Assembly: GCF_963169125.1 (NCBI RefSeq)
Contig: NC_084796.1
Span: forward strand, 89,512,888 to 89,576,887
Length of the DNA stretch: 64,000 bases
Direction: 5' to 3'
Source: Humulus lupulus
Taxonomy: Eukaryota > Streptophyta > Magnoliopsida > Rosales > Cannabaceae
The translations under genes were made by a program, and so were the position numbers. Below are positions 44,041 through 55,737 of the stretch, piece after piece. The number at the start of each line of letters is the position of its first letter. The first letter of the stretch is position 1. The notes beneath the pieces are model-generated. The model did not search any database. It had not been told where the DNA came from and saw only the letters and a list, made by a program, of their open reading frames with translations.

Positions 44041-46145
44041 TCGAACGCCCTAAATAATCAAGACCTTTACACTGTGTGTTAAGATGATGCTTAACTCGTT
44101 AAGCGAGTCATTTGGGCTTAAAAGTGTCCTTAAGGTTAAAAGATAGTTTAGGTATTAAAATTTTTTGGTCGATAAGTTGAACTTTTCATTAAAAAGGGTT
44201 AAATAGTTACAAGGAATCCGAAAAGTTTCTAAATAAAGAACAAGTTTATCAAATTTATAGACTTAGCTGATCTAAGCGGAAAATTTAAACTAAGGACTCC
44301 TACTCCTCAAAATATCTCGACTATGGCGGCTGAGCAGGTTGAGTATGTACACATCGCCCCTACATCTTTCCAACTCATGGCTAGTCTAGCTTTCCTTTGC
44401 CCTTACCTGCACCACGAAGCACCCGTTAGCAAAGGATCAGCAAGAAAACCTAAACAAATCATACAGATATCCAGATAAACCTTAACATGTATTGTATACT
44501 CTATAACCACAACAGGTACACATAGGTTTTCCAAAAAATATACGACTCATGCCTAGTAAATTGATATCGCGTCTTCACAATGGCCCTGCCACTATGGCAG
44601 ATATCACATCCACGTTATGGGCTTGCCACTGCAGCATAAATTACATATGTAATGCCGATAACGGCCTCCCGACCGAGCGATCAGTAAAAAAATTATAACA
44701 ACATATATTCAAATGAAGCAGACATTCAACTGTAAACGAATTCATGACACGGTCATTCCCGTGCCCTATAATTGGGTTCCACATCCTACACTCAGTGCAA
44801 GTGTCAATTTTCTTACCTCAAGTCATGAACGATAGGGTAAAGCAACAATGAGCACAATCCTCCAAATGATATCCATAAAGAACTAAACCAATTAAGAGCT
44901 TCAAGAGTGAGTCTTAGCCCCCAGGATCCCAGATTCCACTAAATCCGGTAGTGGAATTGTCTCCGAGTCACTTTGGTTTGACTCCTCTCAACTCAAAACC
45001 TCATTTGGTCAATTTCCCCAATTAGATTTGTGGCCCACCCCTGAAGGGTCGCGACACGCCTCTAGGTAGAGAGTCCCACGTCAAAAAATCCCTGCACATG
45101 CACTACGGCGCAACCAGCAAAGTGCTACGGTGCCCTAAGAACAATGCCGTGACACAACCCCGCGAACTTAGAAATTTTGCGATTATAGAAATCGTAAACC
45201 GACCCAAACTCACCGTCAAGACCCAATTAACATTCTCCCAACAAAAGTCCAACCACAAAACAAATATAGGAGCTTAAAAATCCAACAATCAGCAACAAAA
45301 AGTCAGAAGAACACCATAGAATTAGAAACTTAAGGACTCACCAAAATTAACACATAAACTACCAAGAACAGGGATCTTACCTCTGATTCCTCTATGAAAA
45401 CTCGAATCCCTTAGCAGGTGACAATCCGAGCAGCCTCCAATTCCAAGCCACAAGCTTTAAATCCCAACTAGATCACTTCTAGGATCAAGACTCTAAGGTT
45501 TCTCTCTTGGAACAAAGTAGAGAGAGAGATAGTGAGAAACGTAAAAGAGAGGGAGAGAGAGACAATGCTTCAGACTTTGGCTATACCCCTTGGCAAAAGA
45601 CTATTGTACCCTTGTCTACTAAGTTTCTCACCGAAGCCCACAAGGGTGAAAAAGTCATTTGACGCCACTTTCCAACTAAACCTCAAATTTCCCTTAAAAT
45701 TCCCAATCAATCCCAATAATCCTCCAAATACCAATATTTTCCATCAGTTATAACTCATACTCTAATACCCCCGGTAATTCACCAAATTACTAAAATACCT
45801 CTAGGCTCACCCTGAGCCGGGTATTAATCCCCGATGTGAATTTTTCGTCAAATCGCTCACTAGGAATGCCTCGTGCCACACATCTTGAATATATCCACAT
45901 AGCACTTATAATTACAGATATACCCTAAGTGGGTCAAAATTAAGAAAATGCACTTTTTAACATAAACGGGCATATAAGCACATTTAATACACTTAAACAT
46001 GCATAATCAGTCATATCATAATATAACTCATAAAATTCACATATATAATCACAATAAAATTATACTATCACATAAACATCGAATTATGCCTTCTTGGCAC
46101 AATTATCAAGGCACTAAGCCTTATTAGCAATTTTGGGACGTTACA
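44041..46145 (-). mobile_element. Gypsy solo LTR of G2 type in the CACTA element, minus strand
   Basis: The minus strand starts TGTAACGTCCCAAAATTGC at 46145 and ends near 44041 with GGGCGTTCGA, a degraded terminus. It shows the family's phrases in reverse order: GAGCCGGGTATTAATCCC (45812 region), GTCGCGACACGCC GC-rich motifs, AGGTAAGAAAATTGAC, GCCGCCATAGTCG and AACGAGTTAAGCATC. The CACTA sequence reads on across it (GAGATCGAGGG on the left, AGGGGGCTC on the right). A clean 5-bp duplication cannot be shown. Confidence 0.85.
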
Positions 46146-46309
46146 AGGGGGCTCTTGGGGGTGACAGAGGGCGGAGTTCTGAGGTGGGGATGGGCTCTCA
46201 GGGCTCAGAGGGGGCAGAGGGTTTGCAGTCTCGACGAGCGCCTCTAAAATTTTTATTTTAGGGGAAAGAGAGGGAATGAGGGAGACATTCAAAAAAGGTT
46301 CCCTATATC

Positions 46310-46600
46310 GAGCTCAGCGTCGGTTTAGAAGCGACGCTATTGAGGCTAAACTTACACTATTTATATCAGATGTGTCCGTTCTTAATCAACGCTATTGTCA
46401 CTAATAATGAAACACATTGTTTCATTTGTGCAGAAGCGTCGGTAGTGAATTGACGCCATTGAGGCTCTTGTATTCGTTAACAGTAGAGTCAGTTTTAAAT
46501 CAACATTATTGACCTAAGATTATTAATAGTTTTGGTTCACAGTGTCTGTGACTGTGAACCAACGCTAACAAGCGACACCATAAGTCCTATTTGGCGTAGT
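46310..46600. repeat. Right subterminal repeats of CACTA
   Basis: GCGTCGGTTTAGAAGCGACGC, GCGTCGGTAGTGAATTGACGC and related, more diverged units (GAATCAACGCTATTG types) mirror the left end. Confidence 0.8.
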
Positions 46601-46763
46601 GAAATCAACCTATAGTTAAGTAGAAATGCACCATGTAACATCTCCAATCATAACGTGATTGAGAGATGTATCCAAACTAACAATTGTTAATTTATGGACA
46701 ACCATATTTCACTCGAATGATTTTGAAACAAAATATCAGTTTTACAATAATTGACCCCAAATC

Positions 46764-47612
46764 TGTTGGGAAAGCGAGGATACACTACCTACAAAATACA
46801 ACTCTAGACATAAAATATAATATAAATATAAAAATAGAAAACTCAAAAGATGAGGAGAAACACAAATGCGAAATCAAAAAATTTCCATGTCATGAGAATT
46901 GAAATCATTGAACCAAAGCATGTCACGATGAGAATTGCTGGCCAAAATCACTATTCCAAGCCTTTTTTGATTTGCTTGAAGCCTCTACTATGATGGAATT
47001 ACAAGTGAAATATAAAAAGCCTTGAAAATCACACTAGAAAAGTAATTCTTAGTGATTTTCTTGGACAAAATGACTGATCTTGGAGAGAGAGAGTTGAGAA
47101 GTGTAATGAAGGCTTCACAACTATCATCAAAACATCTTATTGGAGAACATGACAACACCCATGAAGCTCCACCGAAAAGGGAAGGTTTTAGATACTGTCA
47201 TTAAGTATAACTAATAGAATTAGAACTTTTAAACACATCATTCGCAGCAAAAAAAATACAAACTCGTATAGCACCAACCGACATGTCGCTTGGCAAGGGA
47301 CATATCACCCTAGAGTAGGCAACATGTTGCATGTTGTGTTACAGGTAGCACATATGCCTGCGTGTGACATGTCACTTCTTAGGAGGCGATGTGTCGCCTC
47401 TAGTCCTGATAAATTTGTCTAAAAGTGACCTTAGAAACTTCCCAAATGTTCTCAAACTTTTTAATGATGTTTAGATACCTCATTGTACCACTTTAGTCCC
47501 AAAAAGATAATTTTTAAATGCCTACAACTCAAACTCAACTTCAGACCTCCATTATGTGAAATCATTAAAGGATTTAATACCACTTAGGCTTTGCATTGAA
47601 CCAATCCTAACA
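46764..47612 (-). repeat. 3' LTR of C3 copia element
   Basis: Minus strand starts TGTTAGGATTGGTTCAATGC at 47612 after AAGTGGGGAA and ends CTTTCCCAACA at 46764; 849 bp. It contains the GCGAC-type palindromes at 47278-47400. Confidence 0.85.
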
Positions 47613-48159
47613 TTCCCCACTTGGTTAAATACAAGCCTCAATCTCTAACTCAAAACAATATTGGTGCATAAAATAAAGTACCTCTCCATTTAAACTATAC
47701 CTTAGTAAAAGCATTACAAAGCTTTATCCAATCCTTGGTTCCTTAAAAGCTTGAACCAATTATTCCTAGCAATAAAACCAGTAAAATACCTCACACACCT
47801 CCACTTGACCACTTATTTTTTTTGTTTGCTTGCTTAACACTGTTATGGCCTTGTGCTCATCCATTCATGAACTTCTTAGGAGAGAAAATACAACTCCCAT
47901 GAGAGGTAGCACGACCTCTAAGTTCACATAGATGAAGTTCTTACAACATATTTACTACCTTTAGAGATGCTTGTTGCCCTCAACTGATCTTCATCAAAAG
48001 CGTTGGGCTTAACCCTCATTTGGTAGAACCAACATTAACCATCTTAGATGGAAATCTTAATTGCTAAGTGTTGAAAACTATCCACTTATCAATACCTTGT
48101 TATTACCGATTAAATTCTATAATTGATGTTGATGGGCTTTGAGTTGGGTTGCTATCATT
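47613..48159. other. 3' untranslated tail of C3 copia element
   Basis: It starts with the polypurine tract (minus-strand AAGTGGGGAA). No gene is seen; it lies between the RNase H end and the LTR. Confidence 0.6.
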
Positions 48160-48367
48160 GGTGAATCTATTGTTCAGGGAGTTTCAGCCTCATCCCTCTA
48201 GATGTAGAACTTACCAAATCTCGTGTAAGAGGTTTGGTGAACAAATCTACTAGTTTCTCACAAGCTCTCACATATGAAATCGATATAATTTCATCTCGAA
48301 TCAGTTGTCTAAAATAGTCATGTCTTAAACTTATATGTTTAGACTTCCCATTATAAACACTATTATT

Positions 48368-49038
48368 TGTTGGGAGTGAGTGGTTATCCCAAACAACAAT
48401 GGAGGAAAGAATCTATGAATCAAAACACAAGATATGATCAATAAACTCAAAAAACTTGCCAATATTAAGGAAATATTTGTCCAAAAACTTTATCCCAAAC
48501 CACTATGAATGAAGCTTGATGTTTCCACACTTGGAATAAGGAGTGGGATATAGCAAGCCCTTGATCTTCAAACTTGTAAGCTTTTCTTGATGAAGATTTT
48601 GGAGAAAATTTGGAGTTTTGGAGGACTAGAAAGAGAGTTTAGAGAGAGAGTTAGGAGTTATCAAATACTTAAAATAAAAAAAATGCTTAGTTAAGCATCG
48701 TCATTAGGTCCAACCAATAACATTAGACCTTTTTAAAATACATTTTGGAGGGAAAGCACATAATTTGTATGGATGCAGTGGGCGACTATGTGGCGGTGCA
48801 TTGCCCTAAATTAGGCGAAGTTTCGCTTGTTGTATAGTTGTAATCCCATTCACAAGTGCGTGATGCATCGCTTCCAAGGGAGCTATGAATCACCTCAAGA
48901 CTTGTCCATCTTGTCCAAAAGTGACCTTTAACACCTCCAAATGTTCCCAAATTTCAGATCACCATTATGTAAAATCGTTAAGTGTAATGCACCATTTTGT
49001 GAAAACACAGTTAACCTTATATTTAACCAATCGTAACA
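48368..49038 (-). mobile_element. Solo LTR of C3 family, inside RNase H
   Basis: 671 bp, ends TGTTGGG (48368) and CGTAACA (49038). Flanks TTATT and TTATA make a 5-bp duplication with one mismatch. The copia RNase H reads across it. Same family as the LTR of the element it interrupts. Confidence 0.88.
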
Positions 49039-49199
49039 TTATATGCTCTAGCCAATGTGGCTTGAGTATAACAATGTATCGAGATCGTCGATACCTAAGC
49101 CACTCAACCTCTTCGTCAGTTGTCGCTAGAGCTATAAACTCGACCTCCATGGTTGAGTGAGAAATATAAGTATGTTTCTTAGATCCCTAAGAAATGGGT

Positions 49200-49216
49200 C
49201 CCCCCCCCCCCCCCCC
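49200..49216. repeat. Homopolymer of 17 C
   Basis: Uninterrupted C run within minus-strand copia RNase H coding sequence. Confidence 0.95.
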
Positions 49217-49571
49217 AAGTGTAAACACCCAACTGGTGGTGGAGAGAATGTCTCCCACACCCGATATCCAATTTGCATCGGAATATCTTTCAAGCATCTT
49301 AGGAAACTTTAGGTAATGGAAGATAAGTATTTTGGTTTTCTTTAGATACCTTAGAACTTTCTCTATTACCTTTCAATGCTCGATACTTGAATTGCTAGTA
49401 GACTTACTATGTTTACTACCCACATATACAATATTTTCTATAGCATAATTAGGAGTGTGCATTAGACTACCTATTGCACTTGCATATTCTTGTTGAGCCA
49501 CTTCTATACCATTGCTTTTTTACAAGCTTATTGCTTGAATCAAATTTTATATTTTCCCCAGATGACTAAAC

Positions 49572-49946
49572 TATTGGGGGATAAAGCTAATAAACATGGT
49601 TTTATATTACAACTCAAAGCAATAATCACAAGTAATCTAACTCCAATGGAAGATAATCATAAAATACATAAACACAAATAAATGAGTGAGGAGTTGACCT
49701 TTCTTGAAGAACAACATTCAATTATAAAATCACAAGTCTATGATTTTATGTGAACTACAAATGTTACAAGGCTTGACACAAATGAAGATTTGTTGTCCAA
49801 AAATATTTATTCCTAGCCTTATCCTTGGAATTTCTTGAAGCTACAACAATGAAATGAGATTGAGATTCACAAGCCTTGATCCTTCATACAAGTCAAGCTT
49901 TCTTGATGAAGATCTTGGAGAAAATTAGTGATCTTGAATGCTAGAG

Positions 49947-50012
<66 letters not shown>

Positions 50013-50512
50013 GAGTGATCAAGCCACCAATTTACTCAAATGAACCCTTTAAATACTATAGGAACCTCATTAGACTCAACCAATGAGATTATAGCATTTT
50101 AATTTAAATTTTGGAGCAAAAGACATGTCACTGTATGAACTCATATGGACAGCCTTGGTGACACATCGCTTGGCACCAGGTGATGCATTGCCTGGATGCG
50201 TCGCCTAGTACTTGGAGACACATCGCCTGGTCTATTATTTCATGGCTGAGTGACGTGTCGCCTCCCAGAGGCGACACATCCTCTATGCCACAGACATTGT
50301 GCTCCAAAACTTGTCTCAAAACATCCCCAAATTCTCCCAAACTTTTTGGGTACCCTCATATACTCCAAAGAAACACTTTGGACTCAAAAAGATGATTTAT
50401 AAATGCCTATACTAAAAGCCAACTCTCACATGTTGACTTTTGTGAAATCGTTATGGTTTTTCCACCTCTTTGTTCCTAACTAATTTCACCATGTATTTAA
50501 CCAATCATGACA
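49572..50512 (-). mobile_element. Solo LTR of C3 family, inside RT
   Basis: 941 bp with ends TATTGGG (49572; TG changed to TA) and CATGACA (50512), flanked by perfect TAAAC (49567-49571 and 50513-50517). Carries a 60-bp AG microsatellite and the GCGAC-type palindromes (50155-50281). Confidence 0.92.
49951..50011. repeat. (AG)n microsatellite, 30 units
   Basis: Pure AG repeat in the solo LTR. Related LTR copies have only a few GA units at the same place (47089-47099, 48629-48650). Confidence 0.97.
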
Positions 50513-51734
50513 TAAACTAGTCGTGAACCTTCTCAACATAGTGTTTTTGACTTAAGGCATATCTCTTATGACTTTTATACCTATATTGGTATCGACCTCT
50601 CTAAGATCCTTCATTTGAAAAGTAGAAGAAAGAAACCTCATTGTTTCTATGATGCCTTTCTTATCATTACTCAAAATCAACATATTATCAACATAGAGAC
50701 ACACTAAGATGACATGGTCATCTCAAGTCTTAGAGTATAAGCACTTTTTCGTATTGTTGTGTCCAAACCCAAACTTTTCATGCCAGTTTTTAGGTGCTTG
50801 TTTCAAAACATATAATGATTTGACAAGCCTACACACTACATCTTCATTTTCTTGTAGAACAAAACCTTCTGGTTGTTCCATGTAGAGCTCCTCATCAAGG
50901 ATCCCATTCAAAAATACAATTTTGACATTCATTTGGTGAACATAAAGGTTATAAATTGATGGTAACGAAAAGTTATCCTAGCTACCAGTGCATATGTGTC
51001 AAAGTAATCTATTCCTTCCTTTTTTCTAAACCCTTTGGCTGCTAATCTAGCCTTAAATGTTTCTATGGTTCAATTGGAGTGATATTTCTTTTGAAATATC
51101 CACTTGCACCCAATTGGTTTTGAGCCTTGTGGAAGGTCAACCAATTCCTAAGTGTTGTTAGACATATTTGAATACATTTCATCATTTATTGACTCATTCC
51201 AAAAAGCAGAGTTCCTTGAAGTCATTGTTTCCTTGAAAGTTTTGGGATCATCGTCCACTTGAAGAACAATAAGAAACCTCCATGTGACTTCTTTAAGGTT
51301 TCCCTCTACTAGGTAGAGTGTCTTTACTTGAGAACATTTCTTATTTTATCCTAATTCTTTAAACATTTGGCTTCTTCTAGATAAAATGGGTTGCTCATCA
51401 ACCTTTGAAGGTGTCGCCTCTTAAGATTCTTCAAATAAAATGGGTTCTTGAGGATTGTTGTCAATATACAACATGTTTACAAAGAACTCCTCCTCTCTAG
51501 ATTCAATTATCACATTAGACTCCAATATTAATAATCTGTAGGCTTTGCTATTTGAAGCATGGCTAACAAATGCACACCTTATAGCCCTAGGATCAAACTT
51601 GGTCCATTTAGAAGCAAGTCACACACTTAAAGATAGCCTATGTTAGGCTTCTTTCCTTTTCACATCTCATATGGTGACAATTTGTTTTTCTTTAAAGGAA
51701 TACACTCTAACATATAACATACATATAGTAAGGT
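50513..51734 (-). pseudogene. Copia integrase C-terminus and reverse transcriptase
   Basis: From right: RCAFVSHASNSKAYRLL and VIIESREEEFF (integrase tail), EPILFEES, the RT start [74 protein letters not shown], and an active site that reads YVDN (LYVDNMLIL) instead of YVDD, then FQMKDLREVD. Stops and frameshifts are frequent. The sequence breaks at IKVIRD where the solo LTR entered. Confidence 0.9.
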
Positions 51735-52352
51735 TGTTATGATTAGTTAAATATAAGGTTAAGTGTGTTTTCAAAAAGAGGTGCAAAACACGTAATGATT
51801 TCACATAATGGTGCAAAACACTTAAAAATTGTATTTTTTGGTATAAAGTTATACAATGAAATATTTAAACATGAAAAAAAAAAAATTGGGAGCATTTTGA
51901 GGTGTTTAAGGTCATTTTTGACAAGAATAAACAATCCCTCATGCATTGTGTCTCCTCCTTGAAGGCGACACATAGCCCGAAGCTTAAAAATTAGATTAGT
52001 CGCAACAGGCGACGCGTCACCTGACGTGCCTGTACGACAACAATACAGTTTGTGTTTTGGCTCCTAAACTAATTTGAAATGCTCTAATCCTATTGGTTAA
52101 ACGTAACGGTGAATCCTGATCTATCTAAAATTTTTATTTTAGAGTATTTGGGACTTGATAACTCTCGCTCACTCTCTCTCTAGCTTTCGAAGATTCAAAG
52201 TTTTCTCTAAGATATTTAACAATAAAAACTTGCAAGTTTGGAGATGAAAGGCTTGTTATATCCCACTCATTATTCTAAGTGAAGAAACCTCAAGCTTCAT
52301 CAATAGTGGTTTGAAATAAAGAAATTGGAGAAACATTATCTTATCTTGGCAA
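51735..52352 (+). repeat. C3-family LTR, plus orientation, cut on the right
   Basis: Starts TGTTATGATTAGTTAAATATAAGG and matches the reverse complement of 48480-49038 through GCAAGTTTGGAGATGAAAGG, TTGTTATATCCCACTC and AAGCTTCATCAATAGTGG. It is interrupted at 52352 by the next copia LTR. Palindromes of the GGCGAC type lie at 51974-52021. Confidence 0.8.
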
Positions 52353-54085
52353 TGTTGGGAAAACTTATACAGGATCTATATTTATTTTCATGTAGATCTA
52401 ATATTAAACAAATTAATATGAGATAACCTAGAACATGTTTCTAAAATTTAATTCAAAGAGAAACAAAGATAAGAATACTTACAGTATATGCAGCGGAATG
52501 AAAGAGTCCTTCCTTCAGTTTCTTTAACTCTTGTATCCTCTCTGTCGCAGAGTATTATCAAGAAACTGAATCAATCTTCTATTTTCTTCACAGTCTTCCA
52601 ATGTATACTTAGAATCACCTAGAATAGTGTGGAAAATTCTCAACACATGAGATAGATATAGAGAGAAGAACAGAAAATAACAAAGAGGCTTAGAAAATGA
52701 CTTGTGTTTAGAGAGAATCTAAAACTATCAGAAAATCTCACTTGTGACTTATCAAACTTATGTTTTGACTTCTCTCTAAACACTCCATTTATAGACTCAA
52801 TTAGGCCATTTAATTTAATTAAAAAATCAATAAAATAATAGCCATTTTAAAGCCCTGGGTTGAAATTATCATGGGCTTTAGGCCCGTGAAATTTTCCCAT
52901 TTGATTATAAGCCCATTGGACTTAAAATCAAGGCCTGTATTATTTTCTATTGATTTAATTAATTAAATAATCAATTAAATCCTTTATAAAATTAATTATT
53001 TATAATTTGAACATTGATTTAAACTTATTTATTAATTTAGATACCAATTTATCTTAATTAATAAATCTGTCATGATTTCTCTTTTCTTCTCTAAATTACA
53101 TAACTCTGTGAAATTATCCAAAATTGACCTGGTCAACTTTGATAATTCTAATGGATAATTAAATCAATTAATTGAGACTATCTAGATGATTTTATCCAAG
53201 GTACAATGGGGACCATGGGCCTATGAAATCAAGCTTCAATAAGTTATCATAAATCTAACAAATAAATTTACTAACTTATTAATTCCTCATGACTCCCCTA
53301 TAGACTCGGAATTGCACTCTTGAATTCATAGAATGCTCTATAACAAATATAGTTACGCTATTAATTATTCATTCTTACAACCACAATTGTCATTCAATCC
53401 TTTGTACACGGTCTATAATGAGATAGGACTAAAATAACATTTTGCCCCTCATTGTATTTTATCATTAAAACACTTAGTTCCTTGTAGATGATATTTCAGT
53501 AAACTAATTTAATTACTGAAATGAGATCTCTATCATTTAGTACCTTGAACCAAACTAAAAGGAAACCATCGTTTCACTTCTTCATAAAAGGCTATAGATT
53601 TTCATATCTATGATTAAAACTCCCACTCAATTATACTACCGAGTTCCCAAGATGTAAGTATGGGCTAGTCCGTAGGGTAAGCTGGTAACGAACAAGTCAA
53701 AGAACTCAAATAATAAAATCAAATTAGAATACTAACCACTCAGAAATGAGATTGAATTGACCTATGGTCAACTATATGATATGACTAGAATAGATAATAA
53801 CGATATGTTTACTTATATTATCAACTGTCAATATCGGTCCAGTCTGATGTAACAAATACATCTGATCTAATCTACTTTGCTAATGTTTTGGAAAGAACAT
53901 AACACTATAATGTGTAAGTAGATCATATTGTATATTGGAAAGTCAGTGTAAATCTTGTGCATTGAATAATCTTAGGACTAACTTATTTTGAACATATAAT
54001 CATATTTAAGGTGAAGATATAAGGATCGGGTATGCGTGCCAAACGATCAAGGGATCAGGTATGTGTGCCAAAGAATGTGTTTGAA

Positions 54086-55542
54086 GCAAGAATTTTTCTG
54101 GGATTAGCAGGTTATTATCAGAGGTTTGTAGAGGGTTTTTCTAAGATAGCCACTCCACTTACCAACCTTACCCGGAAGCAGCAAAGGTTCACCTAGAAAG
54201 ATAAGTGCTGATCAATGCTGGAATAGAAGTAGTCATTGGTAAACTTGCTAACTTGTCCATTCAGTCAAGTCTGTTAGAAGATATACGGATTGGGCAAGTG
54301 CATGATGACACATTAGTAATACATATGGATGCAGTTAGAGAAAAGGAGGCCATCGATTTCTCAATATCAAGTCAGGGGTTATTAAGACATAAGGGTCGGG
54401 TATGCGTGCCAAACGATCAAGGGATTAAGGTGAAGATTTTAGAAGAAGCGCACAATACCCCATACTCAGTTCACCTAGGGTCGACCAAGATGACTCACAA
54501 CATCAAGGCAATGTATTGGTTGCCAGGAATGAAGAAAGATATAGCAGAGTACGTGTCTAAATGTCTAGTATGCCAGCAAGTAAAAGCAGAACATCAGCGG
54601 CCTGCAGGTTTATTGCAACCACTTAGCATTCTAAAATGGAAATGGGACGATATAGCCATGGATTTCGTGACAGGTTTGCCTTGAATGAATAAGCAACACG
54701 ACTCGACTTGGGTAGTAATAGATAGATTAACCAAGTCAGCTCATTTTCTGCCTGTCAAGACTTCATGTACAACATAACAATACGCAGATATTTATGTTCA
54801 AGAGACAGTAAAACTGCATGGAATCCCTAATACAATAGTGTTTGATAGTGGTTTGGTGTTTACATTGAGATTTTGGAGAAGCTTGCAGCAAGATATGGGC
54901 ACCAAGTTAAGTCTTAGTACAACATTTCATCCACAGACCGATGGTCATTCCGAGCGTACCATATAAATTTTAGAAGATATGTTGCGCGCTTGTGTACTTG
55001 ATTTCGGAGGATCATGGAGTAAGTATTTGTCGCTGATAGAATTTTCCTACAACAATAGCTACCAGTCGACGACCAGGATGGCACCTTACGAGCTACTTTA
55101 TGGAAAGAGGTGTCGATCGATGTTACATTGGGATGAGGTAGGAGAAAGGCAACTACTTGGACCTGAAGCTGTTAGAGAAGCTCAGGATGTAGTAGCGCTA
55201 ATTAGAAAGTGTATGCTCGCTGCTCAGAGTCATCAGAAAAGTTATGCGGATGCCAAGCGGCGTGATGTGGAATTCAAAGTCGGAGATCAAGTCTTCTTAA
55301 GGATATCTCCTATGAAAGGTGTGAAGCGGTTCGGGAAGAAAGGCAAGCTTAGTCCTAGGTTTATAGGTCCTTTTGAGATATTGGACAAAGTGGGAGCAAT
55401 TGTATATAGATTTGCCTTATCGCCAGCGCTAGCAGATAGTCACAATGTGTTCCACATCTCGATGCTGCGTAGATATGTGTCAGACCCATCTCATGTCCTC
55501 AAGTATGATACGATAAGCACTCCAAAAATACTTGAGTTATGA
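54086..55542 (+). pseudogene. Gypsy RT scrap and integrase
   Basis: After the RT scrap comes an internal deletion of RNase H to IEVVIGKLANLSIQSSLL. The integrase zinc part is HNTPYSVHLGSTK ... CLVCQQVK, then AMDFVTGLP (first Asp) with a stop at 54682, FDSGLVF for the usual SDRG, GHSERTI followed by TAA at 54964, then MLRACVLDFGGSW, APYELLYGKRCRS and the C-terminal module [21 protein letters not shown], ending after LRRYVSDPSHV at 55540. A further stop-rich tail (to about 55700) corresponds to the usual Pol end. Confidence 0.92.
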
Positions 55543-55737
55543 GGAACAGCTGGTTAGCATCCTAGATTGAGGGATGAAAGAATTATAGTCTAAGAGTATT
55601 CCGATAGTCAAAGTCTTATGAAGAAATAGTTCTGAATAGGAGGCAACATGAAAGTTGGAGGAGGACATGCAAGCTCGGTATCCGAAATTGTTTGGTAAGT
55701 AAATTTCGGGGATGCAATTCTTTGTAGTAGGGGGAAT

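Larger units (their letters stand above)
41235..46601. mobile_element. CACTA (En/Spm) element with AAA target duplication
   Basis: Left end CACTACTACAAAACA, right end TTTGGCGTAGTG (reads CACTACGCCAAA on the minus strand), flanked by AAA on both sides; the 3-bp duplication and CACTA ends are diagnostic. Subterminal GACGC/GCGTC repeats cluster in the outer 250-300 bp. The interior has a minus-strand fragment of the plant Ptta/En/Spm transposase and a gypsy solo LTR (44041-46145). No complete transposase is left, so the copy is non-autonomous. Confidence 0.95.
48160..49571 (-). pseudogene. Copia RNase H and RT end, split by a solo LTR
   Basis: Minus strand, right part: EYASAIGSLMH, AIENIVYVGSKHSKS, KVLRYLKKTK, YSDANWISG, then TMEVEFIALATTDEEVEWL. 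The left part resumes after the solo LTR with NGKSKHISLRHDYFRQLIRDEIISISYV and LVDLFTKPLTRDLV. The insertion lies just after the third acidic motif region. A run of 17 C (49200-49216; G on the coding strand) disrupts the segment between the Asp and Glu motifs. Several stops are present. Confidence 0.9.
46764..51734 (-). mobile_element. Ty1/copia element (C3 family), minus strand, 5' end lost
   Basis: Right to left: integrase C-terminus and RT (51734-50513), interruption by a solo LTR (50512-49572), RT end and RNase H (49571-49039), second solo LTR (49038-48368), RNase H end (48367 to about 48160), untranslated tail, polypurine tract and 3' LTR (47612-46764). Gag, most of integrase and the 5' LTR are missing; a plus-oriented LTR of the same family begins at 51735 instead. 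Confidence 0.9.

Noticed and set aside
43854..44057. 67-codon plus-strand frame rich in Gly and Glu
   Set aside because: It lies in the purine-rich interior of the CACTA element opposite its transposase strand and runs into a solo LTR; no domain seen.
44041..46145. Clear 5-bp duplication around the solo LTR in the CACTA element
   Set aside because: Candidate flanks GAGGG and AGGGG do not match well and the left terminus is degraded, so it is not claimed.
46764..52352. Copia element with normal LTRs at 46764-47612 and 51735-52352
   Set aside because: The two LTRs are in opposite orientation, and 51735 follows integrase C-terminal sequence directly, so the right LTR is not the element's own 5' LTR.
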